Assembly: GCA_947503715.1 (NCBI GenBank)
Contig: CANNER010000003.1
Coordinates: 186,001-250,000 of the forward strand
Direction: 5' to 3'
Origin: an uncultured Caulobacterales bacterium
Lineage (GTDB): Bacteria > Pseudomonadota > Alphaproteobacteria > Caulobacterales > Maricaulaceae
Length of the DNA stretch: 64,000 nucleotides
This document shows positions 54,013 to 63,152 of the stretch, one piece after another. The first letter of the stretch is position 1; every line of letters begins with the position of its first letter. Made by a program: the position numbers and the translations under genes. The notes below the pieces were generated by a model that ran no database searches, had not been told where the DNA came from, and saw only the letters and a program-made list of their open reading frames with translations.

Positions 54013-55989
54013 CTATTGCGGGGGCGGTGGGACCGGACGACCAGATTCATCGACATATCCGGTGGCGGTTTCAAATGCCCCCGCCTGTGCCTGTCCTGTC
54101 GCGTAGGGGTTATGGCTAAGGTCAAGCGCGGCACTGCCTTGGAAATCCGTGGGTTGCGGGTCCGCATAGCCTGGCTCGAACGGGGCTCTCTGTGGACGCC
54201 CATATTGGTCATAGCCCGCTGTGGGCGCATAAGCGTCTGCCTGCGGAGCGGCGTAAGATTGCGCCCCGTAAGCATAATACTGCCCCTGTTGTGGAGTCAT
54301 ACCCTGATCATATCCGGACGGCGCGTAGCCGGCCTCTGCATAAGCGGTCGCAGCAGGCATTTCATAAGGATTGGGAGATAATGGTTGGCCGGGATCATAG
54401 GGTGAGACAGGCTCCGGTATTGGATCATAGGCAGGTGCTTCGACAGGTGAAATATCCGCGACATTTTCCCGGACATCGGGACTGCGCACCTGTTGCGGCG
54501 TGCTGTAAAGACGTGGATCAAGGAAGACTCGGATCATCGCGATGAAGAACAGAACCAAACCCCAGGCAAAGGACGCAATGGCGAAAACCAGCAATTGCAT
54601 ATTGCGACCCTTATTCGGATACTTGGCGTAGGAAATGACTTTGACATTCTCCGCATCAACCGCAGATTGCTCCGCATCGACCAGAGCTTCCTGCTCTTTT
54701 GCATTATAGGAATTTAGGCGCGTGTTCAGCGTTTCCCGCTCGCGCAGAAGATTTTGATATTCAGGATTGAGAGATGTCAAACGACGAATTTTAGCGTCCG
54801 CTGAATTTAACTGACGCTGGAGCGTAAACTCCCGCTCCCGTAGGCTATCTGCTGTTGAGGCCAGAGTATTGCGACGCTCGGTCAGTTCCTGATGGGTCGG
54901 GTTGGGTCCGACGCGGCGTCCGCCACTGGCTTTGCCATTATACGTGCTTTGCAAGGCCCGTAGTTCATTCAACTCCGTCTGCTTTTGCCGGACGGGATCA
55001 GATGTCGGCAAATATTTTGCGAGCAATTGGCCCAGCTCCAACTCGGCCTGCGCCACACGTTGGGCCGCACGATCATCCCTGTATAAATCAATTGTTTCGG
55101 GGGTCTGACGCAGTTGGTCTTCCACTCTTGCGAGCGCCGCTTCGGTTTCGGCGATTGAAGCGCGTGTACCGTTAAGTGAAGCTTTCAAGTCTTCGGTGCG
55201 TTCGCGCAGACCGTCCTGCTCTGACGTGAAATCCGAAATATCATTTCTCTTTAAGAAACGTGCGATTGCCCGCTCATTGGAAGATAGTTGATCTTCAGTC
55301 GCCTGACGACGCTCAGAAATAACCTCATCCGACCCTTCAACGAAAACCTGACGGCGGAAGGACATGTAAGCATCGATAAAGGCATTAGTTGTCTCAACCG
55401 CGACATCAGGATTTTCATGTTCAAATGACACATCAATGATTGAGGATTTCGCGCGTGGCATGACGAGATAGGCATTCCCCACTTCATTGCGCAATTCCAT
55501 CCAAGCAATTTTGCGCTCTGTTTCGTTCGGTGCACCTGTCACTTTATTATAGGCATCGGGGGCCAGCCGCGCGGCCGTCATTTCACCAATAACCTGATCT
55601 ATGATTTCGCCGTTCTTCATAATGGCAGCCTCGGTCAGGGTGATCGTATCAATTGTCTGACTCAGCCCCGTATTCTGTCCAGACTGACCGACGGGATTAT
55701 AGGCGTAATCATCACTGAATTGGACGAGGATGCGTCCGTCGCCGGAATAGCTGCGTTTGAAATCCAGCGAGTAGTACCACGCGCCTAACGCGCCCAGTAC
55801 GAAGAGCGGGATGACCCACCACATCTGTTTGAAAAAGGATTTGAACATTTCGCCGAGACGGATGTTCGGCATGCCATTGGCGTAGTCCCCAACGGTGAGA
55901 TCCCCCATTCGAGGTTCCAGCGGGCGCAGCTGCTCCTGCGCGCTAACGGGCTCGAACCCCTTACGATTTTTCCGACCCCATTTGGCCAT
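54013..55989 (-). CDS. hfsA: Polysaccharide chain-length/copolymerase protein, HfsA-like, with Tyr-rich tail
   Basis: 658 aa from the ATG at 55989 with GGAAGGA seven bases upstream; a start 12 codons earlier has GGAGG too near. GumC/Wzz domain: first helix near WWVIPLFVLGALGAWYY, a long coiled-coil periplasmic part with SDEVISERRQATEDQL and FLKRNDISDFTS, and a second helix (LLVFAIASFAWGLVLFF). No kinase motifs. The last ~163 residues (from STPQQV on) are Pro/Gln/Ala-rich with 16 tyrosines and should be cytoplasmic. It works with the export pore HfsD, encoded divergently. Confidence 0.8.
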   Translation of the reverse strand: MAKWGRKNRKGFEPVSAQEQLRPLEPRMGDLTVGDYANGMPNIRLGEMFKSFFKQMWWVIPLFVLGALGAWYYSLDFKRSYSGDGRILVQFSDDYAYNPVGQSGQNTGLSQTIDTITLTEAAIMKNGEIIDQVIGEMTAARLAPDAYNKVTGAPNETERKIAWMELRNEVGNAYLVMPRAKSSIIDVSFEHENPDVAVETTNAFIDAYMSFRRQVFVEGSDEVISERRQATEDQLSSNERAIARFLKRNDISDFTSEQDGLRERTEDLKASLNGTRASIAETEAALARVEDQLRQTPETIDLYRDDRAAQRVAQAELELGQLLAKYLPTSDPVRQKQTELNELRALQSTYNGKASGGRRVGPNPTHQELTERRNTLASTADSLREREFTLQRQLNSADAKIRRLTSLNPEYQNLLRERETLNTRLNSYNAKEQEALVDAEQSAVDAENVKVISYAKYPNKGRNMQLLVFAIASFAWGLVLFFIAMIRVFLDPRLYSTPQQVRSPDVRENVADISPVEAPAYDPIPEPVSPYDPGQPLSPNPYEMPAATAYAEAGYAPSGYDQGMTPQQGQYYAYGAQSYAAPQADAYAPTAGYDQYGRPQRAPFEPGYADPQPTDFQGSAALDLSHNPYATGQAQAGAFETATGYVDESGRPVPPPPQ

Positions 55990-56108
55990 GCGCGAATCCT
56001 TCCGTGAATCACTCGCGTTAACCATGTCCTCCTAAATTTTAAGAATTCCTTATCCATTCTTCTTAACTATTGGAAAAAACGGAATTACCGCACAAAAGGC
56101 CATTGAAA

Positions 56109-56984
56109 ATGAGAAAAACACGCAAGATCGCAGGTTTTGCCGCCTCGACAGCGGCCCTCTCGCTCCTCGTCGGCTTGTCATTTGGTGCAAGTGATTCGGC
56201 TTTTGCGCAGTCGCGATATGGTCAAACGCAGCAGGTTCACCCGCGATATGCGCCAAATCCGCATGCGCAACCGAAAAAATATAAGAATTTGGCGCACCGG
56301 ATGCGCGGGCAGAAACACATTTCCTACCAAACACCGCCGCCCCCCGGCATGTTCCAGCAATGGGTGGAATGGGAGTCGGAATATACGCTTGTTCCCGGGG
56401 ATCAGCTCGACATCGTCGTCAGTTCCGCGCCGGAACTCTCCCGCACGCTGACCGTCGGACCGGATGGCCGTATCGTTATGCCGATGGCCAAGCCGATTAT
56501 GGTCGCAGGTCGAACTTTTGGATTTGTGCAGCAGGCCCTTATGTCGGAACTTGGCAAACAATTGCGAGACCCCACATTGGCGGTAACGCCACGCGCCTAT
56601 GCGCCGGAACAGATTTATGTCGGCGGGCAGGTCGGACAACCCGGAACTTATACGATCCCCAGCCGCATCGGTGCGCTGGAAGGCATTCTTATGGCCGGCG
56701 GATTACGCCCGACGGCGCGGTCGCGTCAAATCGCGGTTCTACGTCGTGCGCCCAATGGCGGCATGATGATGCGGACCGTCGATATTCGCGGCGGATTGAA
56801 CAATATCCGCGAATATAACGACAATCTACAACTGCGTCGCGGCGATATCATCTATGTGCCGCAAAACACATTGGGTGAAATCGGGACCTTCATGGACGGC
56901 TTCCGCCGTGCCCTGCCCGTGGACTTCAACCTGTCCTATCAATTTGGCGCAAATGGTGGCGGGACGACGGTCGTTTCGCCGTAA
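56109..56984 (+). CDS. hfsD: Polysaccharide export protein (Wza/OPX family), HfsD-like
   Basis: 291 aa from the ATG at 56109, which begins a signal peptide (RKTRKIAGFAAS to SAFAQ); no lipobox Cys is evident. The poly-export domain has YTLVPGDQLDIVVSSAPELSRTLTVGPDGRIVMP, and a SLBB-like domain follows (IYVGGQVGQPGTYTIPSRIGALEGILMAGG). It forms the outer-membrane or periplasmic exit for the polymer. Divergent from hfsA-like with about 120 bases between, which holds a GTTAACCAT half-site (56014-56022). Confidence 0.85.
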   Translation: MRKTRKIAGFAASTAALSLLVGLSFGASDSAFAQSRYGQTQQVHPRYAPNPHAQPKKYKNLAHRMRGQKHISYQTPPPPGMFQQWVEWESEYTLVPGDQLDIVVSSAPELSRTLTVGPDGRIVMPMAKPIMVAGRTFGFVQQALMSELGKQLRDPTLAVTPRAYAPEQIYVGGQVGQPGTYTIPSRIGALEGILMAGGLRPTARSRQIAVLRRAPNGGMMMRTVDIRGGLNNIREYNDNLQLRRGDIIYVPQNTLGEIGTFMDGFRRALPVDFNLSYQFGANGGGTTVVSP

Positions 56985-57030
56985 GCTGATATAAATTGAC
57001 TTAAGGTATATAAAACAGCACCTGAATGTC

Positions 57031-57663
57031 ATGATCTGGCAGGACCTATACCGCGAATTTATTACGCTTTTCGTGGTCATCGATCCTATCGGAACGATTC
57101 CGGTTTATCTTTATGCCGCCAAAGGCGTTAAGCCCGAATTGCGGGTCAAATTTGCGCTGCGCGCCGTTCTTATCGCAGCCTGTGTCCTGCTCGCATTCCT
57201 TGTCATCGGCCAAATTATCTTGGAGACATTGGGGCTACGCCTCGGGTCATTCCAAGTCGCAGGCGGAATTGTTCTGTTTCTCTTCGCTCTCGACATGATT
57301 TTCGGCCAATCAAAGCCTGCGACGGAGATAGAGATGGCTGAACGGGATGACCTGTCAGGCGCTGTTTTCCCGCTGGCCATGCCGTCCATCGCATCGCCCG
57401 GTGCCATTTTGGCCGTCGTCATCCTGACGGATAATCATCGCACGTCAGTTTCGGAACAGACCGTTACAGCTCTTATCCTCGTCAGCATACTTGCGCTGAC
57501 ATTTTTACTCTTACTGCTCGCGACCCGCATCCAAAAAGTCATTGGCGATACGGGGGCCAGTGTCATCAGTCGTATTATGGGCCTGGTCCTCGCGACTGTC
57601 GCCATTGATGCAATCATCAATGGTTTAATCAGTCTGGACTTGGTCGCCTTATTCGCGAATTAA
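57031..57663 (+). CDS. MarC-family membrane protein
   Basis: 210 aa with six membrane helices. The MarC (UPF0056) patterns are LFVVIDPIGTIPVYLYAAKG, VAGGIVLFLFALDMIFG and FPLAMPSIASPGAILAVVILTDN. Inner-membrane protein of unknown role, once linked to multiple antibiotic resistance. Convergent with the next gene, overlapping by four bases. No tie to the polysaccharide cluster other than position. Confidence 0.92.
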   Translation: MIWQDLYREFITLFVVIDPIGTIPVYLYAAKGVKPELRVKFALRAVLIAACVLLAFLVIGQIILETLGLRLGSFQVAGGIVLFLFALDMIFGQSKPATEIEMAERDDLSGAVFPLAMPSIASPGAILAVVILTDNHRTSVSEQTVTALILVSILALTFLLLLLATRIQKVIGDTGASVISRIMGLVLATVAIDAIINGLISLDLVALFAN

Positions 57664-57950
57664 GCTGCGATAAGCTCGCGATTTTCGCTCAACCATCCGC
57701 GTGCGGCGCGTTGGGCCATTGTCAGGTCTGTTGCGCTCATCTCGTATTTCAGCTCTTCGCGATACGCTTTGGCCGGAATGCTGCCCATCATGGCGGCAAG
57801 ACTGAACCATTTATGCGCCTCAATGAAATCTGGACCGCGATCCTCGACATCTGTTGAATAAATCAAACCGAGGCGGAACATATCCTCTGCACCGGCGATT
57901 TCTGTAGCTGCAGCTTCCGCTTCGCGAACTTCTAAATTTGTAAAGGCCAT
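57660..57950 (-). CDS. Small Sel1-repeat-like protein
   Basis: 96 aa with GGAGGAG before the ATG. One Sel1-type repeat is visible (DMFRLGLIYSTDVEDRGPDFIEAHKWFSLAAMMGS), followed by a helix and TMAQRAARGWLSENRELIAA, the same ending as larger Sel1 proteins. No signal peptide, so cytoplasmic. Function unknown; it may bind another protein. Confidence 0.8.
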   Translation of the reverse strand: MAFTNLEVREAEAAATEIAGAEDMFRLGLIYSTDVEDRGPDFIEAHKWFSLAAMMGSIPAKAYREELKYEMSATDLTMAQRAARGWLSENRELIAA

Positions 57951-58267
57951 GGCCTTCTCCTCCCATTTTTAGTCACCAATCCTTCCGGGCCTATCCCGGG
58001 GCGCCTGGTTTGAACGGGTGGGCCCGTCTCTCTTTGGCGTGATTGAAGATTGGACAGGGCAAGATAAATATAAGGTTAAACGAAAACATGGTTAAACTTG
58101 CTTTACGCAAGTTAAAAACGGTCAATACTCATTACTTTTCAAGATAAACTTAGATATTATTTTATTAAAATACAGATACTTCAAGTCTAGCGAAATTAAG
58201 AAAGCCCCGATTCATATGGAAGTAACATATCGGGGCCCGAAATTATTTTTCAAAAAAATTCGCGAAA
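57951..58267. other. Intergenic region with inverted repeat and terminator
   Basis: About 317 bases, AT-rich in its second half. It holds an inverted repeat AACTTGC / GCAAGTT (58095-58113, 5-base loop) with TTAA on both sides, and a terminator at 58204-58236. I see no gene in it. Confidence 0.6.
58204..58236 (-). terminator. Rho-independent terminator after the nitroreductase gene
   Basis: Stem GCCCCGAT / ATCGGGGC with a 17-base loop; on the minus strand it is followed by TTTCTTAATT. It lies 32 bases after the nitroreductase stop. Confidence 0.75.
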
Positions 58268-58957
58268 TCAGTCATAAAACTTGACCAGCTCCTCCATATC
58301 CGCACGATCCGCATAGAGATTATTGACGTTGGCCTCGGGGTCACCATAACCCATTGCCATCCCGACCATGACTTCCTGCTCCTCCGGAATGTCGAGATAT
58401 TTGTGACACACAGACGTCCAATTGCGCCACCAGCCCTGCGGGGCGGTGTGCAGCCCCGCCTCGCGGGCGAGGAGCATCAGCGACTGAATGTAAATCCCGA
58501 TATCCATGTGCTGCGGCGCCCCAAGGCGTTTATCGCCCGTGACGATGATCCCGACGGGGGCTTCGAAGAACTTCGCATTCTGCGCGAACCAGACGAGACG
58601 CCCCATCTTATTCTCGCGCGGAATGCCGAGCAGCGCGTACATATCTTCACCCAGTTTATAGCGCCAAGACCGCATGGGCTCCCAAAGCGGTTGGGGATAG
58701 GCGGGGTGTGTCGGTTCTTCGGTCTTGCCCGCCAGCGTGATCTCGACGGCGTCTTTTTTGAAATTGGTCAGCACATCGCCCGTCATCACGTGGACATTCC
58801 AAGGCTGCAAATTGCCGCCGGACGGGCTGCGTTGGGCTTTGGTCAAGATGTCTTTCAACAGGTCCCCTGCCACCGGTTTGTCCACGAACTGCCGAACGGT
58901 GATCCGCGTTTTTAACGCGTCCGAGACAGTTTCCGATTTTGATGTATTCAAGCCCAT
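58268..58957 (-). CDS. Nitroreductase family flavoprotein
   Basis: 229 aa. FMN-binding patterns: RITVRQFVDKPV near the N terminus, AQRSPSGGNLQPWNVHV for the phosphate and ring contacts, and GLHTAPQGWWRNWTSV and VGMAMGYGDPEANVN in the C-terminal half. NAD(P)H-dependent reduction of nitro compounds or quinones; natural substrate unknown. Single gene. Confidence 0.92.
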   Translation of the reverse strand: MGLNTSKSETVSDALKTRITVRQFVDKPVAGDLLKDILTKAQRSPSGGNLQPWNVHVMTGDVLTNFKKDAVEITLAGKTEEPTHPAYPQPLWEPMRSWRYKLGEDMYALLGIPRENKMGRLVWFAQNAKFFEAPVGIIVTGDKRLGAPQHMDIGIYIQSLMLLAREAGLHTAPQGWWRNWTSVCHKYLDIPEEQEVMVGMAMGYGDPEANVNNLYADRADMEELVKFYD

Positions 58958-59072
58958 GTCGCGTTTCCCAGATCTCTATAAAATTCCATTAGACCCTATC
59001 GAGCATATCTGAACGGTCAGGACTAGGTACAGGGTTGAGCGATACGTGGGCGAATATGAATAGCGGCCGGCG

Positions 59073-59876
59073 CTATTCCGCCTCGCCAAATGTCGCGACG
59101 ACGATATCCTGAAAATCGATCCCATCACCGCCACGCCAATATCCGGGATGAATATCAATCTGCGTCGCACCGAGATCTTCCAGATGCGCGCGCAGCCAAT
59201 CCAGATCATGCGCCACGGCCATTTCGGGCTCAGATGGGTCCTCGACCCAATCACCGTCACCCGCGTGTTGGAAAGAATAGGTCGACCCCTCTCCCACACC
59301 ATCCCGACCAAACACGGTGAAATAGGCCCGCCCACCGGGGCGCGTCACACGCGCCGTTTCCGCCAAATATTGCGCAACGGCTTTCTTTCGCATGTGGGTA
59401 TAGACCGAGGTTGAGACGGAGATATCGAAGAGGTCATCCGCGAAGGGAAAGTCAAAGTCTTCGGCGCGGGCTTTTCCTCTCGGATTATAAAAACTGTTCC
59501 AAACGTCAGCATGGTGGAAATCATACCGCCCCGGCAGATCGCGAAACCGCTTTTTCGACCAAGAAATCCCGTAAGGCACGATATCAAACCCGTCATAGGA
59601 CACATCTGACCCAAAGGCCCTTTGCAGCGCCAGCGCGTTCCGCGCAATCGCGCAGCCAATATCCAGCACGCGGTCGCCTTCGCGCAGGCCCGCATGGTCC
59701 TGCATCAGCTTTACCGTCAGATCGCCAACCTCGTTAAAACTCTTATGCCCCGCAAAATTGATCGCCTCGGGTGGCCCGTCATCCCCGTCCAGAAACGGCG
59801 TGAGCTTGACAACCAAGTCAATGACATCCGCTGCCAACGTATATTTCAAGCGGCGTCTGGTGGCGGAGGAGAACAT
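59073..59876 (-). CDS. Class I SAM-dependent methyltransferase
   Basis: 267 aa. SAM-binding motif I is RVLDIGCAIARNALALQ (the third Gly is replaced by Ile, as in some families), motif II YDGFDIVPYGI, and motif with DDLFDISVSTSVYTHM followed by TARVTRPGGRAYFTVFG. Substrate unknown. One base separates it from the small membrane protein gene upstream, so they likely share a transcript. Confidence 0.85.
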   Translation of the reverse strand: MFSSATRRRLKYTLAADVIDLVVKLTPFLDGDDGPPEAINFAGHKSFNEVGDLTVKLMQDHAGLREGDRVLDIGCAIARNALALQRAFGSDVSYDGFDIVPYGISWSKKRFRDLPGRYDFHHADVWNSFYNPRGKARAEDFDFPFADDLFDISVSTSVYTHMRKKAVAQYLAETARVTRPGGRAYFTVFGRDGVGEGSTYSFQHAGDGDWVEDPSEPEMAVAHDLDWLRAHLEDLGATQIDIHPGYWRGGDGIDFQDIVVATFGEAE

Positions 59877-60065
59877 TTAATGCGGCGGAAAAACGCGGGT
59901 GAAGACGAATTTCAAAATGAAGAATTCGATCAATGCCATGACTGCCGCGATTACGAAGGATAGAACAAGGTTAAAGCCCACACCCATATTCATCGCAACC
60001 AGCACAATGAAAAACAATGCCAGTGGCGACCCATAAACAATGTAGAGCCGGAGTTGGCGATTCAT
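59877..60065 (-). CDS. Small membrane protein
   Basis: 62 aa with two predicted membrane helices (LALFFIVLVAMNMGVGF and LVLSFVIAAVMALIEFFIL) and a short charged N terminus. No family recognised. Its stop lies directly before the methyltransferase ATG. Confidence 0.6.
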   Translation of the reverse strand: MNRQLRLYIVYGSPLALFFIVLVAMNMGVGFNLVLSFVIAAVMALIEFFILKFVFTRVFPPH

Positions 60066-60117
60066 TTGAAAGGCCCAATTTGTCTTGTAGAATCTAATTC
60101 TATTACCTCTGCCACTC

Positions 60118-61122
60118 TCAATCTTCCATCAAAAGTCTATTTCGAAAATTTGGGTCTTTTTCCATATAATCCAACAATCTCATCATCTCACGCCTCAAAT
60201 CTTCTCGAAACTTCTTGAGCGATATCTCATCTCTATCGAATGATGCTGTGCGAGGTCCGTTTTGATAGCGAGTAATAGAAATGCCCAAATCCACAGCTGA
60301 GTTTTGCAAAGCTAGATCGTCTTTTAGCGCAGCCGTAAAAAGGATTTTGTGATGACGTAAAAGATCGACGGCTGAATTAGTGGCGTTCGTGTAGGGAACC
60401 TTCCACATCAATGGACCTTCAGGCACCATTTCCATATGTTGCTGTCTTAGCGTGATATAAGCCTCACGCCCTTCTTTAGTCGTTCGCATTTCTTTTCGAG
60501 CTTTTTCTAGCGCCTCCTTGTAAGCCTCATTATTTTCTTCGTAATTCCGCATATTCTCGTACATCTGCACGGGGAAAAGGTATGAATTCCCGCAAATATA
60601 GTCATTTGATAGGACGAAAGGGATTTTATTTTTCAATGCGGGCTCAAGAGAGTCCACTGTATAATCGCAAACGAGTTCCATTCGCTCAACGTTGACACGC
60701 TGACCTTCGTTTTCATCATAAAAGTTATAGTTTCTAGGGTCTATTTCACAAAAATTGCCTGCCAGTTCCGGTGTAGAGATAGCCACCCGGGTTGTCTCGC
60801 CAATGTATTTTTTCAAATATTCGAGACTCAATTCAGTTGAATGACGATGACCCCCAAGCATCCAGCCGACAACAATTTTATCTTGGTCTAATTTGCCTCT
60901 GACAACATCAATTACATCAAACGTAAATTGAAAATAGTCCCGCCCGTGCGCAGCGTTTTCTGCGGAAACCTGATTTACGTCAGTAAGGTTACCTTCAAAT
61001 ATCACATCTGAGAATGCAATATCTAACTGGGTCAGTTGCTTTGAAACCCTGCAGGCTTCCGCCATTTGCGGCGTGAGAAGCGCAAATGAGACAGCACCGA
61101 GTGCAGTAAGGACGAATTTCAT
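60118..61122 (-). CDS. Secreted protein of unknown function
   Basis: 334 aa. Signal peptide to AEACRVSK, so the mature N terminus starts with a Cys close behind the cleavage site. AFSDVIFEGNLTDVN is reminiscent of the netrin-like (NTR) start seen in bacterial TIMP-like proteins (Cys...SDxVFxGxV), a weak resemblance. Four other Cys (NFCEID, LVCDYT, YICGNS) follow, then a charged helical C-terminal half. The gene is clearly lower in GC than gatB, suggesting transfer. Function unknown. Confidence 0.65.
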   Translation of the reverse strand: MKFVLTALGAVSFALLTPQMAEACRVSKQLTQLDIAFSDVIFEGNLTDVNQVSAENAAHGRDYFQFTFDVIDVVRGKLDQDKIVVGWMLGGHRHSTELSLEYLKKYIGETTRVAISTPELAGNFCEIDPRNYNFYDENEGQRVNVERMELVCDYTVDSLEPALKNKIPFVLSNDYICGNSYLFPVQMYENMRNYEENNEAYKEALEKARKEMRTTKEGREAYITLRQQHMEMVPEGPLMWKVPYTNATNSAVDLLRHHKILFTAALKDDLALQNSAVDLGISITRYQNGPRTASFDRDEISLKKFREDLRREMMRLLDYMEKDPNFRNRLLMED

Positions 61123-61176
61123 GACTTATGAATAGCAGAATAAAATGAAAAAGTTAATCCGAAACCCAATGTAGCT

Positions 61177-62670
61177 CTAAAGCCCCAGTTTCTTCCGAAG
61201 AATTTCATTCACGGCCTGCGGGTTCGCTTTGCCTTGCGAGGCCTTCATCACTTGCCCCACGAAGAAGCCGAGAAGTTTCGGATTCTCTTTGGCTTTCTCG
61301 GCTTGGGCCGCATTATCCGCGATAGCCTTGTCCACCATGGCTTCAATCGCGCCCATATCCGTGACTTGTTTCAGGCCGTCCCGTTCGATGATTCCATCTG
61401 CCGTGCCCTCGCCTGCGAACATTTTCTCGAACACGCCTTTGGCGATTTTACCGGAGATCGTGTCGTCCAGAATGCGGTCGATCAGGCCACCCAGCGCATC
61501 CGCAGAGACAGGGCTGTCCTCCAACTCCACGCCCGCTTTATTCAGAGCGCCGAAGAGTTCAACCATTGTCCAGTTGGACGCGATTTTTGGGTCACGACCT
61601 TTGGCAACGGTCTCGTAGAAATCGGCCTTCACCTTATCCGACGTCAAGATCCGCGCATCATATTCCGGCAGACCGTAATCCGCCATGAAGCGAGCCTTAC
61701 GGACATCCGGCATTTCGGGGAGTTCGGATTTGATGCGGTCAACGAAAGACTGCTCCAACTTGATCGGTAACAGGTCAGGGTCGGGGAAATAGCGGTAATC
61801 ATGCGCGTCTTCTTTAGAGCGCATGGTCCGCGTTTCACCTTTGACCGAGTCAAACAAACGCGTTTCCTGATCGATTTCACCGCCGGCTTCCAGAATGTCA
61901 ATATGACGGCGGGCTTCATAATTGATGGCCTGACGGATGAAGCGCATGGAGTTGACGTTCTTGATCTCGCACCGCGTGCCGAGCTCACCACCCGGACGGC
62001 GCACCGACACATTCACATCAGCGCGAAGATTGCCCTTCTCCATATCACCGTCACACGTGCCGAGCGCGCGGACAATCCCGCGAAGCTTCTCGACATAGGC
62101 GGACGCCTCTTCGGGGGATCGCATATCCGGCTTGGACACGATTTCCATCAACGCCACGCCGCAGCGGTTGAGGTCGACATAAGTCTCATCCGGCGAGAGA
62201 TCATGGACGGATTTGCCCGCATCCTGTTCCAGATGTAGCCGTTCAATCCCGACATTGACGGGCTCACCGACATTGCCATCCGCGTCGATGGGCAGGATTT
62301 CAATCTCGCCTTCACCGACAACGGGGAATTCAAATTGCGAAATCTGATAACCCTGCGGCAGATCAACATAGAAATAATTCTTACGGTCAAAGCGGGAGAA
62401 CAGGTTAATCTTGGCATTGAGGCCAAAACCCGTTTTCACAGCCTGCTCAATGCAGAACTCATTCACGACAGGGAGCATACCCGGCATACCCGCATCGACG
62501 AGGCTGACCTGCGTATTTGGCGCAGACCCATAATCCGTCGCCGAGCCGGAGAAGAGCTTGGACTCACTCGCAACCTGCGCATGGACCTCAAGACCAATGA
62601 TGATCTCCCAATCACCCGTATCCGTAGTGATCCAATCTTTTTTATCCGCAATGCGGGGGGCTATGAACAT
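61177..62670 (-). CDS. gatB: Aspartyl/glutamyl-tRNA amidotransferase subunit B
   Basis: 497 aa. The GatB kinase domain starts [23 protein letters not shown], with [31 protein letters not shown] and the family signature [24 protein letters not shown]; the C-terminal YqeY-like tail ends [20 protein letters not shown]. With GatA and GatC it makes Gln-tRNA(Gln) or Asn-tRNA(Asn) from the mischarged form. gatA lies upstream, separated by a GIY-YIG gene and a palindromic repeat. Confidence 0.97.
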   Translation of the reverse strand: MFIAPRIADKKDWITTDTGDWEIIIGLEVHAQVASESKLFSGSATDYGSAPNTQVSLVDAGMPGMLPVVNEFCIEQAVKTGFGLNAKINLFSRFDRKNYFYVDLPQGYQISQFEFPVVGEGEIEILPIDADGNVGEPVNVGIERLHLEQDAGKSVHDLSPDETYVDLNRCGVALMEIVSKPDMRSPEEASAYVEKLRGIVRALGTCDGDMEKGNLRADVNVSVRRPGGELGTRCEIKNVNSMRFIRQAINYEARRHIDILEAGGEIDQETRLFDSVKGETRTMRSKEDAHDYRYFPDPDLLPIKLEQSFVDRIKSELPEMPDVRKARFMADYGLPEYDARILTSDKVKADFYETVAKGRDPKIASNWTMVELFGALNKAGVELEDSPVSADALGGLIDRILDDTISGKIAKGVFEKMFAGEGTADGIIERDGLKQVTDMGAIEAMVDKAIADNAAQAEKAKENPKLLGFFVGQVMKASQGKANPQAVNEILRKKLGL

Positions 62671-62682
62671 TCTTTTACTCCT

Positions 62683-63042
62683 TCACCTAAGCCGATGAGA
62701 CATGACCGTCTCATACAGCTCTGGAAACAAATCTTTGTCAGGCAAAGGCCAGACGGGAGATTTGTTTATATCAATCCAGAACGGGTTGAATTTCTCCACC
62801 AGTTCCAGTTTCCAATCTCGGTCCCAGGCCTTCATCCGCTTTTCGCGTAATAAAGCCTCTTCTCGCGTTTCAAATTCCTCGAACCAGACGAGAGACTTGA
62901 GTTTATATTTCTTCGAGAAGCCATCAAAGACTTCTGCAATATGTAGTTCCATGCGCTGACCGAGGTCATCCGTGGAACCGATATAAAGCGTCCCGTTGCG
63001 TTTATTTGTGACGATATAGACATAGAAAACCTTGTCGAACAT
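62683..63042 (-). CDS. GIY-YIG nuclease family protein
   Basis: 119 aa from the ATG at 63042 (a GTG one codon earlier also fits). The GIY-YIG core reads YVYIVTNKRNGTLYIGSTDDLGQRMELH, with YVY and YIG strands and the catalytic Arg, and then FSKKYKLKSLVWFEEFETREEALLREKRMKAW. This UPF0213-like type lacks other domains. It sits between gatA and gatB, next to a palindromic repeat. Confidence 0.9.
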   Translation of the reverse strand: MFDKVFYVYIVTNKRNGTLYIGSTDDLGQRMELHIAEVFDGFSKKYKLKSLVWFEEFETREEALLREKRMKAWDRDWKLELVEKFNPFWIDINKSPVWPLPDKDLFPELYETVMSHRLR

Positions 63043-63054
63043 CACATCTTCCTG

Positions 63055-63134
63055 CTCTGGACCCCAGCTTTCGCTGGGGTTTACCGGAAATAAATAGACA
63101 CTCCGTCCACCCCAGCGGAAGCTGGGGTCCAGAG
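63055..63134. repeat. REP/BIME-like double-hairpin palindromic element
   Basis: Arms at 63055-63080 and 63109-63134 (26 bases each) are inverted copies with one difference, across a 28-base spacer. Each arm is a hairpin by itself (ACCCCAGC / GCTGGGGT). The element lies between the GIY-YIG start and the gatA stop and has the same architecture as the one at 13079-13160, with a different sequence. Confidence 0.85.
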
Positions 63135-63152
63135 CGTCAATCTCCTATGTTT

